Of a stretch of 64,000 nt of DNA, positions 47,683 through 59,247 are shown piece after piece. The DNA lies in contig JADNYV010000001.1 of assembly GCA_015501055.1 (NCBI GenBank), positions 1,178,001 to 1,242,000 on the forward strand. The letters are read 5' to 3'. The position numbers and the translations under genes were made by a program. The notes below the pieces were generated by a model. That model made no database searches and was not told where the DNA came from. It was given only the letters and a program-made list of their open reading frames with translations. Positions within the stretch are counted from its first letter, which is position 1. Each line of letters starts with the position of its first letter. This stretch comes from Mucidula mucida. Lineage: Eukaryota > Basidiomycota > Agaricomycetes > Agaricales > Physalacriaceae.

Positions 47683-49377
47683 CTACTGTGCCAACTGAAC
47701 AGCATGCTCAGCGGCGTCATCTAATCCGTCGAAAGCAATGATTTTCAGACCCGATTTCCTGATCATCCTGTAGCAGAGTGAGTGAGTTGACGTGAAGAAT
47801 TGAGTGCCAGACGCACTCTTTCGCTTCCTCTTCCTTTGTACCCTTCAAGCGGACTACAAGAGGAATCGTTAATGAGAGTTCTTGAGTAGCCTTGATGACA
47901 CCCTCGGCAATATAATCACATCTCATGATGCCTGTCCAGAGAACTTTCAGTGCCACGATGGTTGGCGAACGGAGTACTCACCGCCAAAGATGTTGATGAA
48001 TATGCTCTTGACTTTGGGATCGGCAAGAAGGATTTCGAAAGCTTTCTTGACAGTGTCAGGCGTAGCTCCGCTAAAAAACGAACTGAGCGAATGTTTCCCT
48101 AACAGGACAACTTTACATACCCTCCAACGTCCAAAAAGTTGGCAGGGTTTCCACCATGGAGTGCGAGGACGTCCATAGTCGCCATAGCCAGACCAGCACC
48201 GTTAACGAGACATCCTATACTGCCATCTAACTTGATGAAGTTTAGGTTATGTTTCTGAGCCTCAACTTCGGAGGGTTCTTCCTGTGTGATATCACGCAAG
48301 GCAAAGATATCAGCCTGACGGAATTCCGCGTTGTCGTCAAAGCCGAACTTGGCATCCATGCTTAACCACGATGTGAGTTGGTAGATATCAGACACAGCGG
48401 ACTACTGACCAAAGAACATGCCCGTCAGTGGTCTCAGCCATCGGATTGATCTCGATTTGGGTGGCGTCCTTCTCCTTGAAGATTCTGTAGAGGTTGAGGA
48501 AAATATCCGCAGCCTCCTCCTGAGCGCCTTTGCTCTTGAAGCCCAACTTTTTGCAACACCCAATGCAACATCTTGAGTAAGGCCAGTCTCGTAGTCGATA
48601 GGGGTGGTGATGATGGCCGCGGGGTCCTTAGCGGCGACTTCTTCAATGTTCATACCCCCCTGGGATGAAGCAACAAGAACGACACCCTGGGAAACGCGGT
48701 CGTTGAGGACGGCAACATAGTATTCATGCGCGGGATCGCGGCGTTCCGCAAGCATGATCTAGCAGGCCTAGAATGAGCCATTGATTCTTCGTATGAGACG
48801 CTACCTACAGCGTTGCAGATGCGACCAGCTGCTCCCGTTTGTTTCGTGATAAGCTTGGAGCCGAGCATCTTTGAGGCATAGTCCTTTGCTTGCTCGGGAC
48901 TAGTGCGCGGATTAATGACGTGACGAGGTCGCGACGACGAGGAGTGCAGACCTGTTGACCATATGCACACCTCCTTGGAGACCAGTATCGAATTTGCCCT
49001 TTCCTCGACCGCCCGCAAGAACTTGAGCTTTGATGACAAGTCTATCAGTCCCTGTGAGAGAGGTTGTCAAGCATTATGCACAACGAAGAGTGAAAGCATA
49101 CCAAAGTCCTTGGCGACTGATACGCTTCTTCTGGTGTCTTTGCCGCTATGCTCTTGGGTGTTGGAATGCCATACTGAGGAGAAATGAGAATTTAATCGCG
49201 AAAAGTACAAGTAAGAGAGACCGAATTGAGCAGATTGACAGATTGGTATTCGTGGATAGAAAGAAGGCGCCTCTGACCGGCAGATGCAGCCTAAAGAAGA
49301 GGGTTATTGAGAGATAAGAGATGATGAAGACCACGAACGCGAGCCAAAGGGCCCACTTTCCGAAGGGCAGTGAACAT
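47683..49377 (-). CDS. LSC2: Succinyl-CoA ligase beta subunit, mitochondrial
   Basis: TCA-cycle enzyme making succinate and ATP or GTP from succinyl-CoA. The start at 49377 gives a presequence ([20 protein letters not shown]), then [20 protein letters not shown] and [20 protein letters not shown] of the ATP-grasp fold. Further blocks are [40 protein letters not shown] and [20 protein letters not shown]. Then come [28 protein letters not shown] and [20 protein letters not shown]. The C-terminus is [15 protein letters not shown]. Two single bases are missing relative to the family: one in a run of five A's (48548-48552, coding strand) at GVAK|KLG, and one near 49114 (AYQ|AKDFG). With these restored the protein is full length. 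Confidence 0.93.
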
Positions 49378-49828
49378 TTCGAGGTCGGTGAGAGTCGGGA
49401 ATGGAGAGGCGTACTTGAGACCCGAGTAATCCTCCAGACGGAAATCCTCGAGGCGGAGACCCTTTGGCATGCTTACGTCAGCTTCAGTATTCACCAGATT
49501 TGAATTTAGTTTTCTTTCTTTTCAACCACTGCAGAGCGCAGATGACGGTCGGGCTTGTGAATCTTCCAGTCTCTCACCCTCGCATTTAGTTTTTGCTCAA
49601 GGGCAAAGCTCTGACAGACTGAACCCTCGCCTTGAGTTCGAACCGTCTATTTACATTTGGACTGTCCGAAATTTGGTAGTAGGAACAAGCGGACACCGCG
49701 GTGATATGTCCTGTGTAATACAACATGTTTTTCACGCCACGCCTCATCAACGTTGTTTAAGACGAGATTCTTCCGTTGTCATATAAATACTTTGTCAAGT
49801 CTCAGTGGTCTCCATCTCCCCGACCACG
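49378..49828. other. Divergent promoter region, LSC2 and DinB-like gene
   Basis: About 450 bases between the two start codons. The only clear signal is the TATA box at 49781-49789 for the right-hand gene. Confidence 0.5.
49781..49789 (+). promoter_or_regulatory. TATA box of the DinB-like gene
   Basis: ATATAAATA lies about 40 bases before the ATG at 49829, the usual fungal spacing range. Confidence 0.45.
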
Positions 49829-50760
49829 ATGCAAACTTTCACCGACTCCAGCGTTCAGTCTGCAATGTCTCCGAGTGACCACCAGCTTCCAGGCACCGAA
49901 CACATTCCCGAAAACGTTCTCCAGCTCCTCTCCGTCTGCAAAATTCTCCTACTGCAGGGCGTCGACGTCGTTGACATTGCCCTCAACTCGGATGAACAGC
50001 TAACAACCAGTTCCAAGTTCTTGCCCGGTTCAACTATCGGTAAGAGCCCACAGCTCTGGATACGATGGCCTTACTCTATCCGCAGGCAAACACATTCGCC
50101 ATGCGAGAGACCATTTTGAGCTCCTCCTAGCTGCTATCACGTCCCCGCCACCTTACATTCTCTGTTACGACACAAGGACTCGTAATACCCCCATGGAATC
50201 CAGTCGTTCCGCTGCCAAGGTCAGACTGCACCTCTGGCTCTGTTTCTGCGACTCACAATGCCATGTGGATTGATAGAACGCTATACTTGAGACTATTTCT
50301 TCGCTGGAGGAAAAGGCGCCCACTGTGGATTTCAATCATCCCCTAACACTAAATGCTATTACCCCGCACATGCAAAAATTCGAATCAACATTCGGCCGAG
50401 AAGTGCGTTACTCCTCACAATCCACTCATCTACTCATATCTCGCTCTTTCAGCTTTGGTTCGCTGCCTTGCATTGCATTCACCATTGGTCTGTGGTACGT
50501 TCCCCTCGGTTTCTTGTTCGACTTGGTATGATATCGTATCCTTAGGTTCGTGTCATTACAGGCGAAATGGTACACACTCTTTCCGCTCTCTTACGCTCTC
50601 TTATTCATATCATGCTCCAGGGGGTCACCTTATCAGAAGACTTTGGTTACGCGCCTTCGACACTGTTGTATCAAGGTATGAGATTTATTTGATTGGATCT
50701 GACCTCCGCTGAAATACTGCATCAGGACGCGTGGCGCCACTGGGCATGGCCAAGATTTAG
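49829..50760 (+). CDS. DinB-like helical-bundle protein
   Basis: Six or seven short exons. The protein starts MQTFTDSSVQSAMSPSDHQL and has the blocks LPGSTIGKHIRHARDHFELL, ILCYDTRTRNTPMESSRSAA, then FESTFGRELWFAALHCIHHW + SVVRVITGEMGVTLSEDFGY and APSTLLYQGRVAPLGMAKI at the end. The spaced His residues (GKHIRH and LHCIHHW) match the metal site of the DinB/YfiT four-helix bundle superfamily. Members include bacillithiol- and mycothiol-dependent transferases and damage-inducible proteins; fungal ones are uncharacterised. Splice sites all fit GT-AG, and the frame is clean. Confidence 0.7.
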
Positions 50761-51029
50761 ACAGTACATCCTCCAGACCCCCCATTGATGTATTTGAGAG
50801 TTTTCAGCTAATATGTATTCGTACTCGGACATACCTTCATCATATCTGTATACACGCCACACTGTTCGTTATTTGTTCTTGTACTCTCTCTCAAATAATC
50901 GGCCCCGCGACTTGTCTGCATCAATCGTCGGTGTCTTGCAATGTACTCAGTTCAGACCGGCCAATCCCCACGCGTCTTTTGCATTGGAATCTGATAACAT
51001 CGTACAATAACACGCAGTACATTGAACCT

Positions 51030-51889
51030 CTACGTCAGCTCTGCTAGTTCAGCTTCTCTCTTATTCAGGCGATCAATCTCAGCATCCAGCGCCACATTGG
51101 CCATTTCTATTTGAAGCACACTGTTAGAGGAAATTACAATTATAGAGGTGGCGAAACAAAGTCAGTGAGGTCCAAGCAGTGACTGCAATAGACTCGCCTA
51201 GAAATGAGCTCCGTCCAACGCGTTTCTAAAGAATTCAGTTGGTTTCCAAGTCGTGTCTGCCATATATTGAGCAAATTTAATGACGAAACGAGTCTACCAG
51301 TTCATACCTGCGTGTTTTTGCGGTCTCTGTTGACCTCCACAGTCAACTCCTTCAAATCTTCCAACGCCTTCTCAGTCTGTTGCGCTGTAGACTCCAAAAG
51401 ATAGTTGTGAATGCGCCACGCGTTTGGGCCATATGTTTGGAGCAGCGTCAGATTAGTTTGTCTGGACCTAATCAGCAAGCAGAATGGATAGAACATAAAT
51501 TCGAACCGAACCGTAATCGTTGGTGCTCAAGTTGAGCGCGTGCATTCTTTAGTGAAGCCTGCCACTCTTCGTCTGTCCCCGGTAATGATGGTGCTGGTAG
51601 TTGATATCGCTGCGTATCAATGGAAGGGAACGGTTTATGTGATTCGATCCTTTCTAGTTCTGCCTTGAGCATAGGACTGTTCTACACGAATACTAGGTAA
51701 ATGAGCGCTGAGTTGATGGCAGAGTATACATACCGAAAACAGCTCATAAGCTGGAGGAACATTTGGGTGCAGGGCAGTCGGTGCTTTTGCCTGACGAGCC
51801 AATTCCCGCTCGACCTTTTGCTTCAAGAGTGGATACGTTTCGAGGTCGTTATCATAGTAGGGCAAGGAGTCGAGTATTGAAGTTTCCAT
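51030..51889 (-). CDS. SPF27: Pre-mRNA splicing factor SPF27/BCAS2
   Basis: Subunit of the Prp19/NTC complex that activates the spliceosome. Exons give METSILDSLPYYDNDLETYP, LLKQKVERELARQAKAPTAL, LHPNVPPAYELFS (the usual SPF27 N-terminal layout), then the coiled-coil part (KNARAQLEHQRLR, LLQTYGPNAWRIHNYLLEST) and the last exon VLQIEMANVALDAEIDRLNK + REAELAELT. Five or more introns; length close to the family's 220-230 aa. Shares a 60-base divergent promoter with the complex I subunit gene. Confidence 0.88.
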
Positions 51890-51949
51890 ATTGTTTTGGC
51901 AAGTGGTCAAGCAGTCCCGGCAAAATCCGGCCTCTCATTCTTTTGACCA
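51890..51949. promoter_or_regulatory. Bidirectional promoter, SPF27 and complex I 30-kDa subunit
   Basis: Sixty bases between two outward-pointing ATGs. No TATA box is visible on either strand. Confidence 0.55.
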
Positions 51950-53055
51950 ATGCTCTCTCGAATCGCGTTGCGGCCGAGCCAGGCTCTGAGAGCCACCGCA
52001 ATTCGCGCCGTCCCTACAGGCGCAGCCCGCCGCTTGATACAGTCGTCGGCGTCGTCTAAAGGTGGGCCGTCGCGCTGCCTGCTGCCACCGAGTTTGACTG
52101 TTTATAGCCTCTGCATCACCGTTCACCGAGCCCACATCACCCAACCCGACCGTGGCCAAGTACGCAGAGGCGCCGAGGCCCTTCACACTTACGGCTCTTA
52201 TCTCACACAATGCCTTCCAAATTCATCCAACAGTTCTCGGTTCTCAAAGATGAACTGACGCTCTACACTGCTCCTTCTGGCATCCTTCCCGTTCTCACTT
52301 TCCTTCGAGACCACTCTCAATGCCAATTCAAGAGCGTCATGGACATCAGCGGAGCCGACTATCCGGAACGCGAGAAACGATTCGAAGTTGTTTACCATCT
52401 CCTCAGCGTGAAGCATCACGGCAGGATTAGGGTCAAAACATACGCATCCGAAGGAGACCACGTCCCCAGCGCAGTTGAAATATTCAGAGGCGCAGATTGG
52501 TGAGATTTTCTAAATCTGCGCTTTTCAATTCGCTAAGACGTGCCTCAGGTATGAGCGTGAAGCATGGGATCTCTATGGGATATTCTTCAGCAATCACCCC
52601 GACCTGTGTGTCGTAATCCTGTTCTCGACATATACATGTACTAACGTATCACTTAGCCGTCGTATTCTCACTGACTACGGTACGTTTCTGCTCTCGTCAG
52701 AGCAAAGAGCAACGTCTGACGAACAGGACAGGTTTCGAAGGTCATCCTTTGAGGAAGGACTTCCCTCTCACCGTAAGCAAGCAGGTCCTCGACTCAGCTA
52801 TTGATTAAATTCACTCTAGGGATATACCGAGCTTCGGTACGACGAAGAAAGAAAGCGCGTTGTTTACGAGCCTCTGCAACTTACGCAAGCCTTCCGGTAC
52901 GTTGATCAAGTTGACAACACGTTTTTATTTCAATTTCTCTCAGTAACTTTGAATCACTCTCACCTTGGGAGCAAGTTGGTGACGGCACTCAGGCTCCGCG
53001 ACCAGACGACTTGAAACCTCTTCCGCCGCCCAAAGTAGAAGAGGTTAAAAAGTGA
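51950..53055 (+). CDS. NDUFS3: NADH:ubiquinone oxidoreductase 30-kDa subunit (NDUFS3)
   Basis: Peripheral-arm subunit of mitochondrial complex I. The presequence is [20 protein letters not shown]. An intron joins to [19 protein letters not shown], then [33 protein letters not shown] and [20 protein letters not shown]. The signature block is [19 protein letters not shown] (the ERE-WDxxGixF motif), then [28 protein letters not shown] and the C-terminus [12 protein letters not shown]. Two one-base losses are needed to join the N-terminal part: near 52168-52178 ([11 protein letters not shown]) and in an A-run at 52219-52221 (CLP|KFIQQ). Downstream exons are clean. Confidence 0.92.
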
Positions 53056-53126
53056 AAATCAATGTGCTACTTCATTCCATAATCAGTCATAGTACAATGC
53101 GACAGAAGTCCTCTTCAGACCAGTAG

Positions 53127-54498
53127 TCACGATTCGTCATTTGCTGCCTTCTCATTGCCGTTGCTGGCACTCTGAACTGGGGAAGAATCTGTTTTCTTCC
53201 CTCCAAGGCTAGAGCCCATTCGAGCAACCACGTACTCCTGCCCGATAACTTCGATACCAATCCTGAGAGCCTCAGCCACTAAATCCTCCACCCAGTCATA
53301 ATCGTCCCAAATGGCTAGCCATGCACCCGGTATAGTCTGAGTCACAGTAGTATGGATAAGATTGTGTGATGGGTCGGAAAGATAGAGAAGGTATTGAAGG
53401 TGTTGCTGAACGGAGGGCTCTGCGGGGGAGGAGGTGGCGTTCTCTGGTGATGACTTCGACGGCAGGGTATACGACGAAAGGAACGGCTGCACACGAAGGT
53501 AGACATACGAGTAAGAAGTGGGAGACTGCGGCGAAGGTTGAGTCGTAGGCTTGATGGCGTCCTTGTTCTTGATCATCTCGTCCAAATTGGCTTGAGCAAG
53601 CTTGACAGCGGCATCATAGCCTTCAACAGGATTTAGCTCTCGTCCGTCAAGTGATCCTTCTTTGGGACGCGACTCTTCTCCTCGATTTACGATCAAGTCA
53701 CCGCCTTCGACTTGTTCCATTATCTGGCATTATGAGGATAAGCTGTATATAAGATTCATGAGGAATACAACCCACCCTGGCGAGAGAGCGATAAACGAGT
53801 GTTTCGACGCCGTCATATCCATGCATGTCATGGCTTAGCCATACTTGAATAACTTCGTGCTCAGCAATGGGTGGTGCAACCACGTTCAGGATGTCAGTCA
53901 ACGTCGTAAGACCAACGCGTTTGAAGTCTTGACCTACGGACGTGAGGGTCGTCTTTGGGTGATGCAGACTATACATACCTAGTTTGTCAAGTTGTGCAGT
54001 CTTCGCGTACTCGTATACGCCTTCTCCCCATTTCCGAGCAACGTCGTTGTTAGGTAAGTGTTTCACCTGCTCGTCGACCGCCGTCTTTGCTTGTTGAATA
54101 GCAGCCGAAGCACTGCTCCATACGGAGCCCCATCCCCAGCCGCCTTGACCAGTTACAGTGTCTGGATTATCTGCAATGGCGGCAGGTTTAAGTGCCGGAG
54201 GCGTTGTAGAGCCAGCGAGGGCGGAGCCACCAAGGCGAACGCGTTCTGTGCTCTTTCTGAGAGTGGGCGTAGCAGAGCGAGAGGCGGGCCGCTCTAGATG
54301 GTGAGATGTCGTTGAGCGCGTGGGCTCTGCACTCTTCTGTGTGATTTCATCCAGAAAGGCAAGAACCTCGGCCTCGCCTTCGTTGGGATTCGATGGCGGG
54401 GCACCGTCGTCGGCAGGCTTTCCGAGCGGCGTGAATGATTCCAGGTCATCGAGGAGCTGTAGAGCCTCTTCTTGTTTGGATTTGCCTTTTGCCGACAT
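53127..54498 (-). CDS. MTC1: Maintenance of telomere capping protein 1 (Mtc1 family)
   Basis: The start at 54498 gives MSAKGKSKQEEALQLLDDLE, the family opening, then EGEAEVLAFLDEITQK, a Ser/Thr-rich linker, and GQGGWGWGSVWSSASAAIQQ with AKTAVDEQVKHLPNNDVARK. After an intron come GQDFKRVGLTTLTDILNVVA and PPIAEHEVIQVWLSHDMHGY. The C-terminal part has PGAWLAIWDDYDWVEDLVAE and IGIEVIGQEYVVARMG. In yeast Mtc1 localises to Golgi/COPI vesicles and is genetically linked to telomere capping; its biochemical role is unknown. Overall layout matches the fungal family. Divergent from the Chp1-like gene with 55 bases between ATGs. Confidence 0.88.
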
Positions 54499-54553
54499 GG
54501 TCAAGGTCAAGTCGTAGCACGTGTCCAAGGAGCGTTTCCTTCTTTCGACATTG
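54499..54553. promoter_or_regulatory. Bidirectional promoter, MTC1 and Chp1-like gene
   Basis: Fifty-five bases between outward-pointing start codons, the shortest divergent spacer in the window. Confidence 0.55.
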
Positions 54554-57500
54554 ATGGCCAAGAAAAAGGTAGAACCAGAGGAGGAGGAATTCCACGTCGG
54601 TATGTGTACACTAACATACACTTCAATTTCCTTGATTCAATCGCTGCAGAGGTCATCCTCAAGGCCCGCGTTCCCGATGATATCGAAGGACTTGATGATG
54701 GAGTAGCCTGGGTGCGTGTAGTGTTGTGAACTGTTCATCACGTTTATTGACGCGTTCCAAGGAATATTGGGTCAAAGTAAGTCTCTTAATCAGACCCGCT
54801 AACGCCTAATTGTCTCATCACACCAGTGGTATGGGTATGATGACGAAGAAGACAATACGTACGCCACTCTCTTCACCCGACTATGGCAGCCGTGAACCGA
54901 AGACCTTTCCAGTTGGGAACCCCACGACAATATATCTGCAACATGCGATCGTTTGCTGACCAGTTTCTGGAAGGAAGTTGGTATGGACAAGGAGGACTAT
55001 CCTCCTGGCTATACAGTAACGCCTTCTGAGGAGTGGATAAGTCAGTCACGACTATTTAGCCTGATTGTCTGTCTCATCAATCTTCTAGAGAAAGAGAAGA
55101 AATTTTTTCGAAGAATACTCAAGGAGCCTGATGAGACGCCACTCACCAGAGAAGAGGAAGAGAAAGTTCTCCCCAATGGCAGATATGCGAGTTTTCAGCG
55201 CTTAGATGGATCTCTCATCTGATCTTTCATTCAGGAGCGGAAAGGCAAATCTTCCTCCTCCGCAAAATCAAAGGGCAAAGTAAGCTAGCCCTCAGACTCA
55301 AAACATATGAATTAAAGGACGCCAACAGAGTAGTACCGTGCTTCCTAGAAAGCGGAAACGTAGTCCTTCTACCTCATCAGGTTCCGATGTACGACATTCT
55401 CTCATGCTGGTTGTAATTGGATCTAACCGTCATGTCCTTAGGTGCCTCTCAGGAAGAAAGTGGCCAAAAAGCCGTCGAAGAGCCCTGCTTCAAAGAACAT
55501 GAATACGAAGACTGACGACGCCGATAATGCTGCTCAATTGTTCGCATCAGACGATGTGCCATCATCCGCCGCTCCTCGACGTCCAGAAGGCAAGCCTGAA
55601 CTTTCAGCATCCACGAGTCGCCCGAAACTTGAACTCGACACTACTGCAAACGCTACATCATCCGCACGCTCATCACCAGCAATACATTCTGCCGCTCCTC
55701 GTCCCTCTTCCATGAAATCATCTCCTTCCATTTCTCAACGATCTACACCGGCGCTTCCACATATGAAGACAGCAACACCCGTGATCTCTCAAACGAAAAC
55801 ACCGACGATATCTGAGGCGAAACCTTCTGGGCCAAAAATTCCTGCTCATAGGCTGCCCGGACGCGTGAAGGAGATACCATTCTCAGATATAGGCGGCGAC
55901 CAAGGCTACAGTGGTCTTTCAACTAAGAAGAAGTTGATGCTTGCAGGCTCGAGACCATCGTCGTCGGCAAACGTTGCAGGCTTCAAGGCCACTCCATTAC
56001 CTCCAATCTCATTTAAAAAATTAGGGCAGGGTGGTGGAGCGACTAATGGTCAAGATTCGAGTACTTTTTCCATGACCAGCGCTGCACCGCTTAGTGCTTC
56101 CACGCCTACCATACCTCCCAAGGGCACGCCTACCTTTCCACCGCCCAAACCCTTGCCCTTTCGTAAACCGATGTAAGCCTTCCTCCTCTAAGGACTTGCC
56201 AACGGTACTTATCCGAAATAAACAGTGGTCCCAGTTCTGTAATTCCAACACCGGCAGAATTAGCTGCAGAGGCAGATCAACTATTAAATGACATCGGTCG
56301 AGAGTAGGTCCTTATTGGGCGATGTGACCATATTCTAATGAATCTACTTCCCAGTATTGGTAGTTCGTTCCCAGAGGATGATTATAGTATGCCTCAAGAC
56401 GACTCTTGGCCACCTCCAGAACCACTAGTAATGCAGAAAGTCCCAAAAATACCGTAAGTTACGTCTTTCTAGGTTACTACCATTTTTGCTTACATCTCAA
56501 TTTCAGTCGTATACCAAAACATTTTAAATGGGAGGGCGATTTGTATTGTTCATTAGGTGGCTCAGAGCGGTCCTATGGGAGAGTAGAGCTCTCCGAATTG
56601 GGGACAGGGCACGGGAATACCGATAGCATGAAACTAGAACAGGCATTCCATCGCAAGATGACAAGCCTGAAGTTGTCGAGGTTTTATCACACCTCGAATA
56701 TCCTCAGGCAGGTGCGGTCTATGAAGGATCGTGCTCGATTTGCCGCCGTTAAAGCTGTAGATTCGGCCTCAAAGAATGCAGTACTTGTATTGGCCAATTA
56801 TACAGCAAAACATTCTCTTGTGAGCAAGTCGCGCTTCTGAATTCACGTTACTGAGACGAATGTAGGCAGCTGTTCGTTTTACCGAACCGACTTTCGAGAA
56901 TAACATCGAAGGTCTACTGGTTTTCTTTCATCCATCATCTCCTCTGTTGTCCGGCCTCCGTGTACCTCCCCAACTACCGCCAGACACCCTCATGGTGATT
57001 GCAGTCATTACAAGGATCGCGCCTACCCCTCTAGCCACTCGGACTCCCCCCAAGGTGGTTCCTTCTCGGTATCTCTTCCCAAACCATCTCCACAAACATC
57101 TCTTGCAACGCTCCATCGAAATACTGAAGTTTCCCTTTTGGTTGCACGCCTACTTGTCGAAACGCCCAAGGTTTTACTGCGTATGGTCGAAAGACAAGTC
57201 CAAAACCCGCCTTGAGCATTCGAAGTCGGGCGATAAACATGAGACAAAGATGCTTAGAGGCATTCTCCAACAGTATGCAGGACAGGATGTGGGATTCAAG
57301 AAGGACGTCAATCTTGTTTTTGTTCATGTCTCTGCTGTGAAAAGTCTTCAGAAGCTTCCGGCGTACGTCGAAAGGATATGGAAACGGGTGGATGTTATGT
57401 TCGTGATGTATGGCACCCATTATACTGTCCCTTCTTCGTCCTGGGGTATGAAGCGTATCTATCGCTCAGGTGTGCTACTTGTCCCGATAATCTGCTATGC

Positions 57501-58210
57501 GCTAACAGAAGACGTAGGCGGGATAGTGACATTCAATCCTGAAGGGTTCCTGGAGGATCCTCTTGGAGTGTACAACACCTGTTGTAACATTGCACGCCAT
57601 CAGTTTTGGGCTGTACGGGTTATACCTTCTGTTCTAGGTATGCTAGTGCGCAAATATTACGATGACAACGACTCGGCTTTGCTTGCGTTGGACAAGTACG
57701 TTCCTCTGCTATCTGTTGATAGAGATTAACTCGATATTTAGCGACGATTTTGTATATGACTTTGTGGTGAATGCCATCGACGAAGGGAAATTCTCCTTTG
57801 GCGGTATGCCTACAGTTGGACCCTCTTGGACAAGGACGAAATCTGAAGACTGGCTGGCGGAACAGGCTATCGTTCTGAGCGGTGGTCCCCGCAGCATCTT
57901 GGAACACGCTCTTCGGGACTTCGATGCCCAATACGCGAATGTCTCCCAATCTGATTACGCTCGCGTCGTTCATGACTCAATTGCTGAACAAGTCCGTCTC
58001 TCACAATTGCATCCCACGATCATGGAGGAATACCGGCGTTATGTTGTCCTAGGCACGGAGGAAGAGACGAAGACATTCACTAGCGACTCGGTAAGAACCA
58101 ATTGTGAGCGGGATGGTTACGTTGCTGACAGCCACTAGTTCGAATATAGAACACCTTCAACCTTTGAATTTAATTACAAGTCATCTAAATCACATCCACA
58201 GCCTAGTTAG
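54554..58210 (+). CDS. Chromodomain protein with SPOC-like barrel (Chp1/TASOR-like)
   Basis: About twelve or more exons. The N-terminus MAKKKVEPEEEEFHVEVILK leads to an HP1-type chromodomain: EYWVKWYGYDDEEDNTWEP with the aromatic cage residues, then LLTSFWKEVGMDKEDYPPG. A basic linker (PLRKKVAKKPSKSPASK) and a Ser/Pro-rich disordered region (55.5-56.2 kb) follow. Next is a SPOC-like barrel: RIPKHFKWEGDLYCSLGGSE, then AAVRFTEPTFENNIEGLLVF and PQLPPDTLMVIAVITR. The C-terminal part has VNLVFVHVSAVKSLQKLPAY, MYGTHYTVPSSSWGMKRIY and GGIVTFNPEGFLEDPLGVY. This order resembles fission-yeast Chp1 (chromodomain, SPOC-like barrel, PIN-like domain) of the RITS complex. The function in H3K9me reading and RNAi-linked silencing is inferred. 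Ends at 58210. Confidence 0.78.
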
Positions 58211-58411
58211 CATACAATGTATGTGTAGTCTACATGTGCGCATTGGCTTCTGTTGTTCTCTGTACGATGCACACCGACTCGGAGTGAGTGTCGAGTCGCC
58301 TACTCTGGCGATTTGTACCGATCAACGGCAATCACATGTAATTGAGCCAGCATTCAAATGCACGCGTTGGAACAGGGTCGGTCCCCCTCACTGCACAACT
58401 ACCACGTCGAC

Positions 58412-59143
58412 ATGGAGGGCATTCTCAATGAGTTGAATAGCTGGTCTACAAATCCAGCATACCACGATGTGCTTTCCATCTTGAAGGGTACTCGGTCAGG
58501 CTTCGTCTATGGAGTAAAAGTCCGATTTCCGCATGCACTTGTCATGTCCATTTTATTCGGCAGAGGAGAGTAAGTGTCTTTTACAGTACCGGCTTCATCG
58601 TCTTAAACTCGTATCTAGCTGGAAAACTCGTCTACGCGGTATTTTCCGTGCCACGAAGCAACATTCCTTCAACCTCGCCAAGTTTGTGACTATCTACAAA
58701 ACCCTATTGTTGCTCCAGCGGAAGGCCAACGGAGGGAAGGAACGCAGTGCGGACACCTTCATAGCCGGTCTACTGGGTGGTTATGTGGTTTTTGGAGAAC
58801 GTACTGCTGTTAATGAACAGGTACGAGTTATCCGCCTTTCGATGAATTTTGCTTGAGAGTCCTACAGATTGTTCTGTACGTTGTATCGCGCGTCGTGGCT
58901 TCTTTCATCCCCCGTGCAAGCGGATCGCATCCTTCATCGACATCCTCTGGTGTCGGGAAACCATTACCCCCAGACTCGAGGTACTTCACGGTATTCGCGG
59001 CGTTATCTTGGGGAGCTGTGATGTGGATATTCAATCACCGAGGACATACCATCCAACCCGGCATGTTCAACTCGATGACTTATCTATACAAAGATTCCGA
59101 CAAGTGGAAGAATCTTAAAACTCTGCTGTGGCATAATACTTAA
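58412..59143 (+). CDS. PXMP4: Peroxisomal membrane protein 4 (PMP24/PXMP4)
   Basis: Integral peroxisomal membrane protein of the Tim17/22/23 fold. Three exons, first 58412-58569. Reads ILKGTRSGFVYGVKVRFPHA with LVMSILFGRG, then LRGIFRATKQHSFNLAKFVT, IYKTLLLLQRKANGGKERSA, FIAGLLGGYVVFGERTAVNE and IVLYVVSRVVASFIPRASG. The C-terminal half has FTVFAALSWGAVMWIFNHRG and GMFNSMTYLYKDSDKW, all typical of PXMP4. A transport or permeability function is suspected in the family but not shown. The frame is clean with standard introns. Confidence 0.93.
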
Positions 59144-59247
59144 TTTCTTGATACCACCATAGATATTATTAGCGATCCAGACTTATCGTATACAAGCGTC
59201 AAATTGACTAGAGGATCTGGTTGACTCGTTTGAGCACTCGTTGACAT

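Noticed and set aside
47683..49377. LSC2 as a pseudogene
   Set aside because: Only two one-base breaks, one in a homopolymer, while every conserved block and splice site is intact; other essential genes in the window show the same kind of break.
37354..59143. Peroxisomal gene cluster (thioesterase and PXMP4)
   Set aside because: The two genes are 20 kb apart with unrelated genes between; no clustering can be claimed.
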